In this document: positions 26,766 through 36,497 of the stretch, one piece after another
How positions within the stretch are numbered: the first letter of the stretch is position 1
How the letters are laid out: each line of letters opens with the position of its first letter
Assembly: GCF_002723995.1 (NCBI RefSeq)
Contig: NZ_BEWP01000001.1
Location: forward strand, 310,001 to 374,000
Length of the DNA: 64,000 nucleotides
Direction of reading: 5' to 3'
Source of the DNA: Gluconobacter kondonii
GTDB lineage: Bacteria > Pseudomonadota > Alphaproteobacteria > Acetobacterales > Acetobacteraceae
The notes under the pieces: generated by a model
What the model was told of the DNA's origin: nothing
The model's input: the letters and a program-made list of their open reading frames with translations, nothing else
The model's database searches: none
Made by a program: the position numbers and the translations under genes

Positions 26766-27329
26766 TTGCGACGCAGCCGTATCTTTTATCCGCGCAGCCG
26801 CCCGGAAATCATTGACCAGTTCCTGCGTTTTGGAATTGTCGGGGCTCTCGGATTTCTTGTGGACTGGGGAACGGTGTCTCTGCTGCGCCAGCCAGCAGGG
26901 TTAGTCGCAGCAACGCTGATTGCCTATTTCGTGGCAGCGACCGGAAACTGGTGCCTCAACCGCTTCTGGACCTTTCGGCTCTCCGCCACCGACAACCAGC
27001 ATATGATCCTGCAATGGCTTCGATTCCTGCTGGCCAATTCGTTCGGTTTTCTCCTCAACCGTGGAATGGTTTTCCTGCTTTACGCTACGGTTCCACTGAC
27101 CGTGCATTTTCCTGCGCTGGCCCTGGCCGCAGGCGCGCTGTGCGGCATGGTCGCTAATTTCAATCTTTCGCGCCGCCTCGTCTTTCGCGCCCAGACACCG
27201 GAAACTCCGCTGGAACTCGTCCAGATGGCTGTAGAGATCCCTGCCGCCGGACTGACGGCACCGGAACCCGAACCGGATCTGTCGGGTCTGGAGAATAACA
27301 CCTTCAGACTGCATGACCGCAATGACTGA
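26766..27329 (+). CDS. GtrA-family membrane protein
   Basis: Predicted four-helix inner-membrane protein of the GtrA/DPMS family, usually involved in moving polyprenyl-linked sugars for surface polysaccharide glycosylation. 187 aa. Helices at about 18-35 (FLRFGIVGALGFLVDWGTV), 43-60, 78-105 (FLLANSFGFLLNRGMVFLLYA) and 110-130. The signature NWCLNRFWTFRL lies between helices 2 and 3, and NFNLSRRLVFRA after helix 4. The start is an in-frame TTG at 26766 with GGAG 10 bases upstream, so the start is uncertain. No glycosyltransferase is adjacent. A C-terminal tail of about 45 residues is acidic. Confidence 0.85.
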   Translation: MRRSRIFYPRSRPEIIDQFLRFGIVGALGFLVDWGTVSLLRQPAGLVAATLIAYFVAATGNWCLNRFWTFRLSATDNQHMILQWLRFLLANSFGFLLNRGMVFLLYATVPLTVHFPALALAAGALCGMVANFNLSRRLVFRAQTPETPLELVQMAVEIPAAGLTAPEPEPDLSGLENNTFRLHDRND

Positions 27330-27411
27330 AGGCTGCATTTCCAAGGCCGCCACAATAGTCTAGGACAGGCAGACGATTTCCCTGCTTTTCTGGAACTGAC
27401 GCTCCCTTATC

Positions 27412-30051
27412 ATGACCAGCACCAACGATATCAGATCGGCCTTTCTCGAATATTTCGGTGCACAGGGCCACCGCATCGTTCCTTCGGCATCGCTGGTGCC
27501 GCAGAACGACCCGACACTGCTGTTCACCAACGCTGGCATGGTGCCGTTCAAGAACGTCTTCACCGGTCAGGAAACCCGCCCCTACTCCCGCGCCACCACT
27601 GCGCAGAAAGTCGTGCGGGCAGGCGGTAAGCACAACGATCTCGATAATGTCGGCTACACGGCGCGCCATCATACGTTCTTTGAGATGATGGGGAATTTCA
27701 GCTTCGGGGATTATTTCAAACCCGAAGCCATTGAATTTGCCTGGACGTTGCTGACCCGCGACTTCGGGCTACCCAAGGACAAGCTGCTCGCCACCGTCTA
27801 TGCGGAAGACGAAGACGCTGCGGAACTTTGGAAGAAAATCGCCGGGCTGTCCGATGATCGGATCATCCGCATTGGGACGTCCGACAACTTCTGGCGCATG
27901 GGTGATACGGGACCGTGCGGTCCGTGTTCCGAGATTTTCTACGACCATGGGGACAGCGTCTTCGGCGGCCCTCCGGGCAGCCCGGATGAAGACGGCGACC
28001 GTTTCGTCGAGATCTGGAACCTCGTGTTCATGCAGTTCCTCGATCAGCCGGACGGTTCGCGTGACTCCCTGCCCCGGCCTTCGATTGATACGGGTATGGG
28101 ACTAGAGCGTTTTGCCGCAATCATGCAGGGCAAACGCGACAATTATGATACCGATACCATGCGTGCGCTCATCGAAGCTTCGGCTGATGTGATGCATCAG
28201 GACGCGGATGGGGCGTTCAAGTCCAGCCACCGCGTTGTCGCCGACCATCTGCGCTCTACTGCCTTCCTGATCGCCGATGGCGTGCTGCCGTCCAAGGAAG
28301 GGCGCGGCTATGTGCTGCGGCGCATCATGCGTCGTGCCATGCGCCATCTGCATATGATGGGCGCGAAGGAGCCTGTCTTCTATCGCCTGCTCCCGGCGCT
28401 GATCCAGCAGATGGGCGCGGCTTATCCCGAACTGGTCCAGCATCAGGTGCTCATCGCGCAGACGATGAAGGGCGAGGAAGAACGCTTCACAGCACTTCTG
28501 GAGCGTGGCTTGACGCTGCTCTCCGATGAACTGGGCCGTCTGGGTGAAACGGAAGCCCTCCCCGGCGATGTGGCGTTCAAGCTGTATGACACGTTCGGTT
28601 TCCCGCTCGATCTGACGCAGGACGCCCTGCGCGAAAAGGGTCGCACGGTTGACGAGGGCGGCTTCGAGACCGCCATGGCCGAGCAGCGCAAGCGCGCGCG
28701 CGCGGCCTGGGTCGGATCGGGTGATACCGCTGCCGAGACGGTCTGGTTCGATGCACGCGACAGGCACGGCCCCAGCGAATTCCTCGGCTATGTTTCGGAA
28801 AAATCCGATGCGGAAGTGCAGGGTATCTTCCGTGGCAATGACGAACTGGCTTCGGCGCCTGCTGGCGACGATACAGTTGCGATCCTGCTTAACCAGACGC
28901 CCTTCTATGGCGAAAGCGGCGGTCAGGTGGGCGATCATGGAACGCTGACAGCCGCAGGCCTGCGCGTCGAAATTACAGATACGCAGAAGCGCAACGGCGA
29001 TCTGATCGTGCATTACGGCAGGGTTGTCGAAGGCACGCTGAAGCCGGGTATGGCGGTTCATGCCGAGATCGATCACGCCCGTCGTACGGCAGTTCGCGGC
29101 CATCATTCCGCGACCCATCTGCTGCATGAAGCCCTGCGCCGTCAGGTCGGAACCCATGTCACGCAGAAGGGCAGCCTGAATGCACCGGAGCGTCTACGCT
29201 TCGACATCAGCCAGCCACGTCCGCTGACGGATAAGGAACTTGCGGCAGTCGAGGCTGAGGTCAATGCCCGCATCCGCGAGAATGCTCCGGTTCAGACGCG
29301 CCTGATGACGCAGGACGAAGCCGTCGCGGAAGGCGCGATGGCGCTCTTTGGCGAAAAATACGGTGACGAGGTCCGCGTCGTCTCGATGGGCACGGGCGAC
29401 GATGATCGTGCCGCCTATTCCATTGAACTGTGCGGTGGCACGCATGTGGGCCGTGTGGGCGAAATCGGGCCGTTCCGTATCGTCTCGGAAAGCGGTGTCT
29501 CGGCTGGCGTACGTCGGATCGAGGCGGTTTGCGGTCTGGCAGCGGAAGCGCTGGCACTGGAAACCGAAAACCGCCTGAAACAGATCGCGGATCTGCTCAA
29601 GGTTCCCGTCACCGATGCGGTGGCCCGTGTGGCCGCGCTGCTCGAAGAGCGCAAATCCCTGACGTCGCAGGTGTCCGATCTTCAGCGCAAACTGGCCACT
29701 GGCGAAGGCACCAGCGCGACGGAAAGCATCAACGGCATCACGCTTTCAGCGCGTGATCTGGGGGATGTCAGCCCCAAGGAACTCAAGGGGCTGGCGGAGA
29801 GCATTTCCCAGCAGATCGGTTCCGGCGTGGTGGCGCTGATGTCCAATGCCGATGGTCGTGGCAGCATTGTGATCGCCGTGACCAAGGACCTGACGGACCG
29901 TCTGGATGCGGTGAAGCTCGTCCGTGAGGCATCTGCTCTGATGGGCGGAAAAGGTGGCGGCGGACGGCCGGATATGGCTCAGGCCGGCGGCCCGGATGCC
30001 AATGCGGATGCGGTCTTTGCAATGCTGCGCACAACATTGGGAGCAGCATAA
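27412..30051 (+). CDS. alaS: Alanyl-tRNA synthetase
   Basis: 879 aa, full length. Class II catalytic core at the N-terminus ([52 protein letters not shown]), then the tRNA-recognition region ([15 protein letters not shown]), an editing domain with zinc-binding [14 protein letters not shown] and [13 protein letters not shown], and a C-terminal coiled coil and C-Ala domain ending [16 protein letters not shown]. All editing-site residues look intact. It is followed after about 117 bases by the carbonic anhydrase. Confidence 0.97.
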   Translation: MTSTNDIRSAFLEYFGAQGHRIVPSASLVPQNDPTLLFTNAGMVPFKNVFTGQETRPYSRATTAQKVVRAGGKHNDLDNVGYTARHHTFFEMMGNFSFGDYFKPEAIEFAWTLLTRDFGLPKDKLLATVYAEDEDAAELWKKIAGLSDDRIIRIGTSDNFWRMGDTGPCGPCSEIFYDHGDSVFGGPPGSPDEDGDRFVEIWNLVFMQFLDQPDGSRDSLPRPSIDTGMGLERFAAIMQGKRDNYDTDTMRALIEASADVMHQDADGAFKSSHRVVADHLRSTAFLIADGVLPSKEGRGYVLRRIMRRAMRHLHMMGAKEPVFYRLLPALIQQMGAAYPELVQHQVLIAQTMKGEEERFTALLERGLTLLSDELGRLGETEALPGDVAFKLYDTFGFPLDLTQDALREKGRTVDEGGFETAMAEQRKRARAAWVGSGDTAAETVWFDARDRHGPSEFLGYVSEKSDAEVQGIFRGNDELASAPAGDDTVAILLNQTPFYGESGGQVGDHGTLTAAGLRVEITDTQKRNGDLIVHYGRVVEGTLKPGMAVHAEIDHARRTAVRGHHSATHLLHEALRRQVGTHVTQKGSLNAPERLRFDISQPRPLTDKELAAVEAEVNARIRENAPVQTRLMTQDEAVAEGAMALFGEKYGDEVRVVSMGTGDDDRAAYSIELCGGTHVGRVGEIGPFRIVSESGVSAGVRRIEAVCGLAAEALALETENRLKQIADLLKVPVTDAVARVAALLEERKSLTSQVSDLQRKLATGEGTSATESINGITLSARDLGDVSPKELKGLAESISQQIGSGVVALMSNADGRGSIVIAVTKDLTDRLDAVKLVREASALMGGKGGGGRPDMAQAGGPDANADAVFAMLRTTLGAA

Positions 30052-30168
30052 GCAATCGCATCATGATATGTCAGGGCAATGACAAAGCATGGGTTGACCG
30101 GAATCATGCTTTACCTGTCCTGATAAAGCCTTCTAACTGCCCGGTAGTTCAAGATGAAGGAGAACACC

Positions 30169-30852
30169 ATGGCCTGTGGTCGTGATACTCTGGCGAAACT
30201 GCTGGGCGGCGTCCGGAAATTCGAAACGGACGTTTATCCCGAGAGTGCGGAACTGTTCGAGAGCCTGGCCTCCAGCCAGTCTCCGTCAACCCTGTTCATC
30301 ACCTGCGCCGATAGCCGGATCAGCCCAAGTCTGATTACCCAGACAGAGCCGGGTGAGCTGTTCATCGTACGCAATGTCGGCAATATCGTGCCGGCTTATG
30401 GCGAAATGCTGGGCGGTGTGTCGTCTGCGATCGAATATGCGGTCGGCGCGCTCAAGGTAAAGAACGTCATCATCTGCGGGCACTCCAACTGTGGTGCGAT
30501 GGGCGCCCTGATGGACCTGAACTCCCCGAAGCTGGACAATCTGCCGACCGTCAAAAGCTGGATGCGTCATGGCGAAGCCGCTCGCGCTGCGCTTGGGGAT
30601 CTGAAGGCCGAAGATGCTGGTCCGGAAGATATCCGTTCGCTCGCCGAATATAACGTCATGCTCCAGCTTGTGCATCTTCGCACGCATCCTGCCGTCGTGC
30701 GGGCGCTGGCGCAGGGTGAACTGAAGCTGCAGGGCTGGTTCTACGACATTCCCAAGGGCGAGATCCTCATCATTGATGAGAGCACACGCAAGACACGCAC
30801 TGTCGAGAGCGTGCTTGAAGAAATGTGCGCCACCGAAGGGCAGGCCGCCTGA
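30169..30852 (+). CDS. Beta-class carbonic anhydrase
   Basis: Zinc enzyme that interconverts CO2 and bicarbonate, supplying bicarbonate for carboxylases such as the AccA-containing enzyme. 227 aa from the ATG at 30169, which has AAGGAG 6 bases before it; an upstream ATG at 30154 contains that site and is less likely. Zinc ligands Cys46, His105 and Cys108 with the Asp48-Arg50 dyad: FITCADSR and ICGHSNCGAM. No signal peptide. The 3' end overlaps the next gene by 28 bases. Confidence 0.95.
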   Translation: MACGRDTLAKLLGGVRKFETDVYPESAELFESLASSQSPSTLFITCADSRISPSLITQTEPGELFIVRNVGNIVPAYGEMLGGVSSAIEYAVGALKVKNVIICGHSNCGAMGALMDLNSPKLDNLPTVKSWMRHGEAARAALGDLKAEDAGPEDIRSLAEYNVMLQLVHLRTHPAVVRALAQGELKLQGWFYDIPKGEILIIDESTRKTRTVESVLEEMCATEGQAA

Positions 30853-31712
30853 AACAGGCCACGGCTTCCGTGCTGGCCGGTCTTATCGGGATCGCCAGCA
30901 TGGGAACAGCTTCAGCGCATATTCTGAAGCTCTCGACTTGGAACATGGACTGGCTGACCCTTCGCCCCTCGGGCGATGGCGCATTGCCAGATGACGTTCC
31001 GGGCGGAGGGCATCGCGATTTTCCAAAACTCGCGGCCTACGCCCGGCATCTGGACTCAGATGTCGTGGCTTTTGAGGAAGTGGACGGCCCGATCGTCGCT
31101 TCCCGCGTTTTCAGTCCCAAAACATATCAGATTCTTCTGACGCCTGATGCGGTGGTGCAGAGAGTGGGCGTCGCCGTGCGTCGCGATCTGCATGTGACGG
31201 TCAATGAGGAACTCTCCGCCCTCAATGTCGCGTCACCAGATGCGCCCCATCAACTTCGCGGTGGTCTGGATGTCACCATCAGTGATGCGCACGCCAGCCT
31301 GCGTCTGCTGGTCGTGCATCTCAAGACGGGATGCTGGGACCAGCCGCTGAACCAGCGTCAGCACTCCTGCCCTACCCTGTATCAGCAGGTCCGCGTTATG
31401 CAAGACTGGATGCTCGAACGACAGGACGAGGGCGAAGCCTATGCCGTTCTGGGGGATTTCAACCGGCGCCTGACGCTGCATGATCCGCTGATGCAGCAGA
31501 TCGAGACCGAAACGCCTGTCACGCTGACGACGGCGGCCAAGGCCAGTCCCTGCTGGGGCGGCGAATATTTCATTGACCATATCCTGCTGGGCAATGCGGC
31601 ACAGAACTGGCTCGTGCCGGACAGCCTGCGGGTCATGACCTATAAAAACGATACGGCTCCTGCGGGTCTTTCGGATCACTGCCCTGTTTCGGTCCGGCTG
31701 GACATGCCCTGA
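30825..31712 (+). CDS. Secreted endonuclease/exonuclease/phosphatase-family protein
   Basis: DNase I-like EEP-fold hydrolase. About 295 aa from a GTG at 30825 inside the end of the carbonic anhydrase gene; no ATG lies in frame before the signal sequence. A signal peptide ends in GTASA before HILKLSTWNMDW. EEP motifs are all present: STWNMDW (Asn), VVAFEEVDG (Glu), VVHLKTGCW (His), AVLGDFNRRL (Asp, Asn), FIDHILLG and the terminal LSDHCPVSVRL (Asp-His pair). Substrate could be nucleic acid, phospholipid or sugar phosphate; family alone does not decide. Periplasmic or secreted location is likely. Confidence 0.85.
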   Translation: MRHRRAGRLKQATASVLAGLIGIASMGTASAHILKLSTWNMDWLTLRPSGDGALPDDVPGGGHRDFPKLAAYARHLDSDVVAFEEVDGPIVASRVFSPKTYQILLTPDAVVQRVGVAVRRDLHVTVNEELSALNVASPDAPHQLRGGLDVTISDAHASLRLLVVHLKTGCWDQPLNQRQHSCPTLYQQVRVMQDWMLERQDEGEAYAVLGDFNRRLTLHDPLMQQIETETPVTLTTAAKASPCWGGEYFIDHILLGNAAQNWLVPDSLRVMTYKNDTAPAGLSDHCPVSVRLDMP

Positions 31713-31783
31713 TAGAGCGTTGCGGGGCCGGAGGTTCCAGTCCATGAAGGGTACCCTTCCCGCTGTCCCGCCCGGAGCGATCA

Positions 31784-32482
31784 ATGTCTGATTTTCGATC
31801 TGCATGGCCCGTCACCCCTTTGGCCCCTCAGGTCGTGGTTCGGGTTGAGCGGGCTATGCCAGAACTGCCTTCAGAAATTGAAAGTCGCGTAGCATCGCAC
31901 TGGAATGCCGCGCTTGCGAAGCATCCCACGCTCTATAACGGACGCGTTTTCTGCGCGGATGTGATCGAAGCAGAAATCATCCGTGGGCACTGGTCGGAAT
32001 ACAGGCGGGTTCTGGCCCAGATGCGGGAGCCAGATCTGTATGGTGCGGGTTTTCTCCGTCCACTGGCGGTCGTGGGCCTGTTGCGGACAACCGACGGGAT
32101 CGTCATCGGGCAGCGTTCGGAAACATCCATTTACCTGCCCGGATACTGGCAGGGCGCTCCGGCTGGCAATGTGGAAAGCCGTGATGGCGAAGCGCAGATT
32201 GATCTGGCGGCCCAGTTGATGGCGGAATGTCTTGAAGAACTGGGGGTGTCTGAGACGGAATGTCAGATCGGAGGTTGCCTTCTGGCCTGTGAACACCCGC
32301 AGACCCATATCGTGGATGTCGGCATGGACATCATCGCCACGCTGGATTTCGAATCTCTGAAAGAACGCTGCAACCGTCTGGGTAATGCAGAATACCAGAG
32401 GCTGATGTTGATCCGGCCCGATACGACACTGCCCACACCGCTCGTCCCTACATTATCCGCCATGCTGGAGCGAAACCGATGA
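31784..32482 (+). CDS. Nudix-like hydrolase, divergent, coupled to mtnK
   Basis: 232 aa. I assign a Nudix fold from LRPLAVVGLLRTTDGIVIGQRSE (residues 91-113, the opening strands) and the helix MAECLEELGV (146-155), which corresponds to REUXEEXGU with the Arg replaced by Ala147. The upstream part (LPGYWQGAPAGNVES, 118-132) resembles the PGG loop but the Gly-x5-Glu spacing is off. The N-terminal 90 residues match nothing I know. GGAG precedes the ATG. Its TGA overlaps the mtnK ATG (ATGA at 32479-32482), so the pair is probably co-translated and functionally linked. The substrate is unknown; a nucleoside or thio-sugar diphosphate is a guess from the neighbour. Confidence 0.65.
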   Translation: MSDFRSAWPVTPLAPQVVVRVERAMPELPSEIESRVASHWNAALAKHPTLYNGRVFCADVIEAEIIRGHWSEYRRVLAQMREPDLYGAGFLRPLAVVGLLRTTDGIVIGQRSETSIYLPGYWQGAPAGNVESRDGEAQIDLAAQLMAECLEELGVSETECQIGGCLLACEHPQTHIVDVGMDIIATLDFESLKERCNRLGNAEYQRLMLIRPDTTLPTPLVPTLSAMLERNR

Positions 32483-33666
32483 CCTACCGTATTCTGGATG
32501 CTTCAGGGCTACGGGACTGGCTCGCACAGCAGCCGGATCTGTCGGAACGACTGGGAAGCGAGGCTGCGGATTGGAGCATCCGGGAGGTCAGCGACGGCAA
32601 TCTCAACACGGTGTTTCTGGTAGACGGTCCGGTTGGAGCTCTCTGCTGCAAGCAGGCTCTGCCTCATGTCCGCGTGGCGCCGGACTGGCCCATGCCGCTG
32701 GAGCGGGCGCTATATGAATCGCGCTATATGCAGACTGTGGCGCCCGCCGCTCCGGGGTTGATGCCGGAATTTTTGGCTTATGATGCAGATCTGTTTCTGA
32801 TCGTCATGGAATGTCTGACGGCGCATGAAGTCCTGCGATCGGCGCTGATCGCAGATCGTGCGCTTCCGGGATTTTCCGCCGTGATCGGGACCTATATTGC
32901 CAGAAGCGTGCAGGCGACAGGATGGGTAAATCAACCGTTTGAGACCGGCGCGCGCCTGCTGGAGCAGTTTTCCGGCAATACCGCCCTCACCCGCATTACG
33001 GTCGATCTGATCCTGACAGACCCGTACCGCGTCTGTGATCGCAACCCGGAACCGGAGGCCGGTCTGCGTGAGGATGTAACAGCACTTCAGAACGACCAGA
33101 ATTTGCATCAGGCTGTCGGTCGGCTTCAGGAGCGTTTCCTGACGGTAAGGCAGGCGCTACTTCATGGCGATTTGCACACCGGCTCCATCATGCTGGACGG
33201 TTCGGATGTCCGCGTCATTGACGGCGAGTTCGCCACGATGGGGCCGGTCGGGTTCGACTGCGGGCTTTATCTGGGCAACCTGGCGCTACATCTCTGCGCC
33301 GTCCCCCACAAGGCTACGTTCCTTAGAGACGAAATGCTGGCCTTCTGGCAGAGCTTCTCGACGGAACTACGCTCCAGCCTCTCAAAGGAGGGTGGCGATC
33401 AGTGGGCTCTGTCCGGACCTGCCTCCCGTCAGGATCTGATCGAGACGTTCCTGAACGGTATTCTGCGTGATACGGCAGGGTTCTGTGGGCTGGAAATGGT
33501 CCGGCGTACAGTTGGGTTTGCACAGGTGGCTGATTACGGAGTGTGCAGCACCGAAAAGGACCGGCTTCTGGCACGACAAAAAGCGCTCCAGATCGGACAA
33601 ACACTGGTTGTGCAGGGCGCGTCGCTACGGAGTTTTTCCGATATTCTGTCCCTGATGGGACTGTAA
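32479..33666 (+). CDS. mtnK: S-methyl-5-thioribose kinase-like protein (MtnK)
   Basis: APH-fold small-molecule kinase; MtnK phosphorylates methylthioribose in methionine salvage. 395 aa, the family length. Markers: SDGNLNTVFLVDG (nucleotide loop), CCKQALPHVRV with the ATP-binding Lys, catalytic loop LLHGDLHTGSIMLD, and VIDGEFATMGPVGFDCGLYLGNL, which matches the MtnK signature (IDPEFAFYGPMGFD) with a Pro-to-Gly change. The other salvage genes (mtnA, mtnB, mtnC, mtnD, mtnN) are not beside it. Followed by a strong terminator. Confidence 0.87.
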   Translation: MTYRILDASGLRDWLAQQPDLSERLGSEAADWSIREVSDGNLNTVFLVDGPVGALCCKQALPHVRVAPDWPMPLERALYESRYMQTVAPAAPGLMPEFLAYDADLFLIVMECLTAHEVLRSALIADRALPGFSAVIGTYIARSVQATGWVNQPFETGARLLEQFSGNTALTRITVDLILTDPYRVCDRNPEPEAGLREDVTALQNDQNLHQAVGRLQERFLTVRQALLHGDLHTGSIMLDGSDVRVIDGEFATMGPVGFDCGLYLGNLALHLCAVPHKATFLRDEMLAFWQSFSTELRSSLSKEGGDQWALSGPASRQDLIETFLNGILRDTAGFCGLEMVRRTVGFAQVADYGVCSTEKDRLLARQKALQIGQTLVVQGASLRSFSDILSLMGL

Positions 33667-33699
33667 GAAAAAACCCCGCTCCTTGCAGAGCGGGGTTTT
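33667..33699. terminator. Bidirectional rho-independent terminator
   Basis: A-run, CCCCGCTC (33674-33681), 6-base loop, GAGCGGGG (33688-33695), TTTT. It separates the convergent mtnK and prfC. Confidence 0.9.
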
Positions 33700-33704
33700 G
33701 ATTT

Positions 33705-35252
33705 TCAGGCGGCTGACATGCCGATCTGTTTGATGTCATGAAACGCCAGATCGGGATTCATCTCGATGGTCCGGCGCATCATAAAGGACGACGTCGCGAG
33801 GAAAACAGGATCTCCGTCCAGATCGTCGGCCATGGCGGAGCGGTTCATGTCCTGGAACATCTCGATCTTGGCGCGATCACCCGTGATCCAGCGGGCCAGC
33901 GAGTAAGGCGTGCTCTCGAAACCGATGGTCACGCCATATTCACCCAGCAGACGCGACTGAAGCACGTCGAGCTGAAGTGTTCCGACCACGCCCACGATCG
34001 GCGAAAGGCCATCCTGCGGGCGGAAAAGCTGAACCACGCCTTCCTCGGCCAGTTCCACGAGAGCCTGACGCAGCTTCTTGGCTTTCATGGCGTCATCGAG
34101 ACGGACACGACGCAGAATTTCAGGCGCGAAGTGCGGCACGCCGGTGAAACGCAGGTCTTCGCTCTCGCTCAGCGTATCGCCGATCCGCAAGGTGCCGTGA
34201 TTGGGAATGCCTACGACGTCACCGCCAAAAGCTTCTTCGGCAAGCTGGCGGTCGCGGGCGAAGAAGAACTGCGGCGTGTGCAGGGCGAACTGCTTGCCGG
34301 TCCGAACATGCTTCAGCCGCATCCCGCGGGTCAGACGACCAGAACAGACGCGGGCGAAGGCCATACGGTCGCGATGGTTCGGGTCCATATTGGCCTGAAT
34401 CTTGAAAATCAGCGCCGTGACCTGATCTTCGGAAGCCTTGACCTCGCGGGTTTCGGTCTGCTGCGCGCGGGGTGCCGGACCATAAGCCACAAGCGCGTCG
34501 AGCAGATCCGTGACGCCGATTTCCTTCATAGCCGAGCCGAAGAAGACCGGAGACAGATGGCCCGCATCGAAGGACTCCCGATCAAACAGGGGCAGTGCGG
34601 CCTCGGCAAGCTCGACTTCCTCGCGCATCTGGATGATGCGGGGGTCGTCTTCGCCAACGGGCTCTTTCGTATGCACTGTCTGCGTCCGCAGATCGTATGT
34701 GCCGATGAACTTGGCAGCACGTCCGATCGGCCATGTGGCCGGAGACGTGTCCAGCGCAAGCGTGTTGGCAATTTCGTCGAGCAGCGCAAAGCAGTCCTGT
34801 GCCTCACGGTCCATCTTGTTGATGAAGGTGACGATGGGAATGTCGCGCAGGCGGCAGATTTCGAAGAGTTTGCGGGTCCGGTCTTCGATGCCTTTGGCGG
34901 CGTCGATGACCATGACCGCGCAATCCACGGCCGTCAGGGTCCGGTAGGTGTCTTCGGAGAAGTCTTCATGACCCGGAGTGTCGAGCAGGTTGAAAACGCA
35001 GTCGCCGTACTCGAACGTCATGACCGAAGTCACGACGGAAATGCCACGGTCGCGCTCGATGCCCATCCAGTCGGACTTCGTGCGGCGGCGTTCGCCCTTG
35101 GCGCGGACATTGCCCGCCATCTGGATCGCGCCACCTGCCCGCAGGATACGTTCGGTCAGGGTCGTCTTACCGGCGTCAGGATGGGAAATGATTGCGAACG
35201 TACGCCGGCGAGCGATCTCGCGGCTGATTTCAGCGCTCTGCGCCTCTGACAT
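33705..35252 (-). CDS. prfC: Peptide chain release factor 3
   Basis: GTPase that removes RF1/RF2 from the ribosome. 515 aa from the ATG at 35252 (MSEAQSAEISREIARRRTF), close to E. coli RF3 (529); GGAGG lies 4 bases upstream. G1 is SHPDAGKTTLTER; the RF3-specific ERDRGISVVTSVMTFEY follows, then G3 DTPGHEDFSEDTYRTLTAVD and G4 NKMDREAQD. The domain II/III segment AEEGVVQLFRP is typical. The 26 codons upstream of this start are not family-like. Confidence 0.95.
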   Translation of the reverse strand: MSEAQSAEISREIARRRTFAIISHPDAGKTTLTERILRAGGAIQMAGNVRAKGERRRTKSDWMGIERDRGISVVTSVMTFEYGDCVFNLLDTPGHEDFSEDTYRTLTAVDCAVMVIDAAKGIEDRTRKLFEICRLRDIPIVTFINKMDREAQDCFALLDEIANTLALDTSPATWPIGRAAKFIGTYDLRTQTVHTKEPVGEDDPRIIQMREEVELAEAALPLFDRESFDAGHLSPVFFGSAMKEIGVTDLLDALVAYGPAPRAQQTETREVKASEDQVTALIFKIQANMDPNHRDRMAFARVCSGRLTRGMRLKHVRTGKQFALHTPQFFFARDRQLAEEAFGGDVVGIPNHGTLRIGDTLSESEDLRFTGVPHFAPEILRRVRLDDAMKAKKLRQALVELAEEGVVQLFRPQDGLSPIVGVVGTLQLDVLQSRLLGEYGVTIGFESTPYSLARWITGDRAKIEMFQDMNRSAMADDLDGDPVFLATSSFMMRRTIEMNPDLAFHDIKQIGMSAA

Positions 35253-35440
35253 GATGCCTCCGATGACAACAGCAAATCCGGGAGAAGTCCGGGACCGGCT
35301 CCCTCGCAGTGTCCGGGGGTCAGATAGCACGTCTGACGACAGCAGAGGACACCCGGAAAATGTGCTTTTCCGTTGGGAGGCGCAATGTGGAGAAAGCGGC
35401 TTTTTCCGTCAAGGGAGAAAGGGTTCGTTCCCGCGCTAAC

Positions 35441-35719
35441 TTACCAGCGAAACCCCAGCGTATGCCCTGTGAGGCTGCGTACGACATTGCGTACGGAATC
35501 TACTGTCTTTCCTGCCGTCGTACGCTCCATGACAGGAGGAATGATCCGACAGCGTCTGGGTGTCCAGACAATGCTTCCATCCTTACAATGAATGGGATGC
35601 GGCCCCGGCGGGGGTGGGTGATAATGCATGTCGGGTGCAATGAATGTATTGATGCCCCGAGCCTGAGCGAAAGCACAGAGACCCGCGAAAATCAGAATGA
35701 TCCAAAGCCCAGCCCGCAT
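35441..35719 (-). CDS. Small secreted protein, unknown
   Basis: A 92-aa ORF from the ATG at 35719 with an AGAGG-type ribosome site 4-5 bases upstream. The N-terminus is a good signal peptide (MRAGLWIILIFAGLCAFAQARG). The mature part has MHYHPPPPGPHPIHCKDG and a pair of Cys (HCKDGSIVWTPRRCR) that could form a disulfide, and a basic C-terminus ending TLGFRW. I recognise no family. It is isolated between prfC and the rpsD terminator, on the same strand as both. The signal peptide and ribosome site support expression. Confidence 0.55.
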   Translation of the reverse strand: MRAGLWIILIFAGLCAFAQARGINTFIAPDMHYHPPPPGPHPIHCKDGSIVWTPRRCRIIPPVMERTTAGKTVDSVRNVVRSLTGHTLGFRW

Positions 35720-35800
35720 GTACCTCTGCCCCCTATGTGACACAGATCGCATCAATTGGTAACAGAACGATACATCAACACACCTCTAAGCAGCCAGAAC

Positions 35801-35838
35801 AAAAAAAACGCCGGATGGGAAATCCCATCCGGCGTTTT
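35801..35838 (-). terminator. Rho-independent terminator of rpsD
   Basis: AACGCCGGATGGGA, 2-base gap AA, TCCCATCCGGCGTT flanked by an A8 run (T-run on the minus strand). A 14-bp near-perfect stem located 42 bases past the rpsD stop. Confidence 0.9.
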
Positions 35839-35879
35839 CCGGTCGCATTCCGATCCGGGCCGCAAAACCCGGTTCAGGA

Positions 35880-36497
35880 TCAGCGGGAGTAGAACTCGAC
35901 GACCAGGTTCGGTTCCATCTGCACCGGATACGGCACGTCCGAGAGAACCGGAACACGCAGGAACGTGCCCTTCATCTGGCGGTGATCGACTTCGACGTAT
36001 TCCGGCGTGTCGCGCTCACCCGTCTGGACAGCGTCAAGCACGATGGCGAGCTGCTTGGAGGAGGAACGGACTTCGATGACGTCGCCTTCCTTCACGAGGT
36101 AGGACGGGATGTTCACCTTCTTGCCGTTGACCGTGACATGGCCGTGGCTGATGAACTGACGCGATGCGAACGGCGTGATCGCGAACTTCAGACGGTACAC
36201 AACGGCGTCCAGACGACGCTCGAGCAGACCGATCAGGTTCTCGGACGTATCGCCCTTGCGACGAACGGCTTCGTCATAATACTTGCGGAACTGCTTCTCG
36301 CTGATGTTGCCGTAGTAGCCCTTGAGCTTCTGTTTGGCCATCAGCTGGATGGAGAAGTCGGACGGCTTCTGCTTGCGGCGCTGACCGTGCTGGCCGGGGC
36401 CGTATTCGCGACGGTTGACCGGGGACTTGGCACGGCCCCACAGGTTGACGCCGAGGCGGCGATTGATCTTGTACTTGCTCTCAAGACGCTTTGACAT
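35880..36497 (-). CDS. rpsD: 30S ribosomal protein S4
   Basis: Primary 16S rRNA-binding protein of the small subunit. 205 aa from the ATG at 36497 ([26 protein letters not shown]). Typical S4 segments: [37 protein letters not shown], the S4 RNA-binding domain [15 protein letters not shown] ... [22 protein letters not shown]. It carries no N-terminal zinc cysteines. rpsD is monocistronic here rather than in the alpha operon, as usual for alphaproteobacteria. Confidence 0.97.
   Translation of the reverse strand: MSKRLESKYKINRRLGVNLWGRAKSPVNRREYGPGQHGQRRKQKPSDFSIQLMAKQKLKGYYGNISEKQFRKYYDEAVRRKGDTSENLIGLLERRLDAVVYRLKFAITPFASRQFISHGHVTVNGKKVNIPSYLVKEGDVIEVRSSSKQLAIVLDAVQTGERDTPEYVEVDHRQMKGTFLRVPVLSDVPYPVQMEPNLVVEFYSR

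Noticed and set aside
31747-31758. 12-base palindrome AAGGGTACCCTT before the Nudix-like gene
   Set aside because: A single short palindrome; expected by chance in 64 kb and no second copy noticed.
33738-35249. A 503-codon open frame antisense to prfC
   Set aside because: Shadow of a GC-rich gene on the other strand; no recognisable domain, while prfC has all GTPase motifs.
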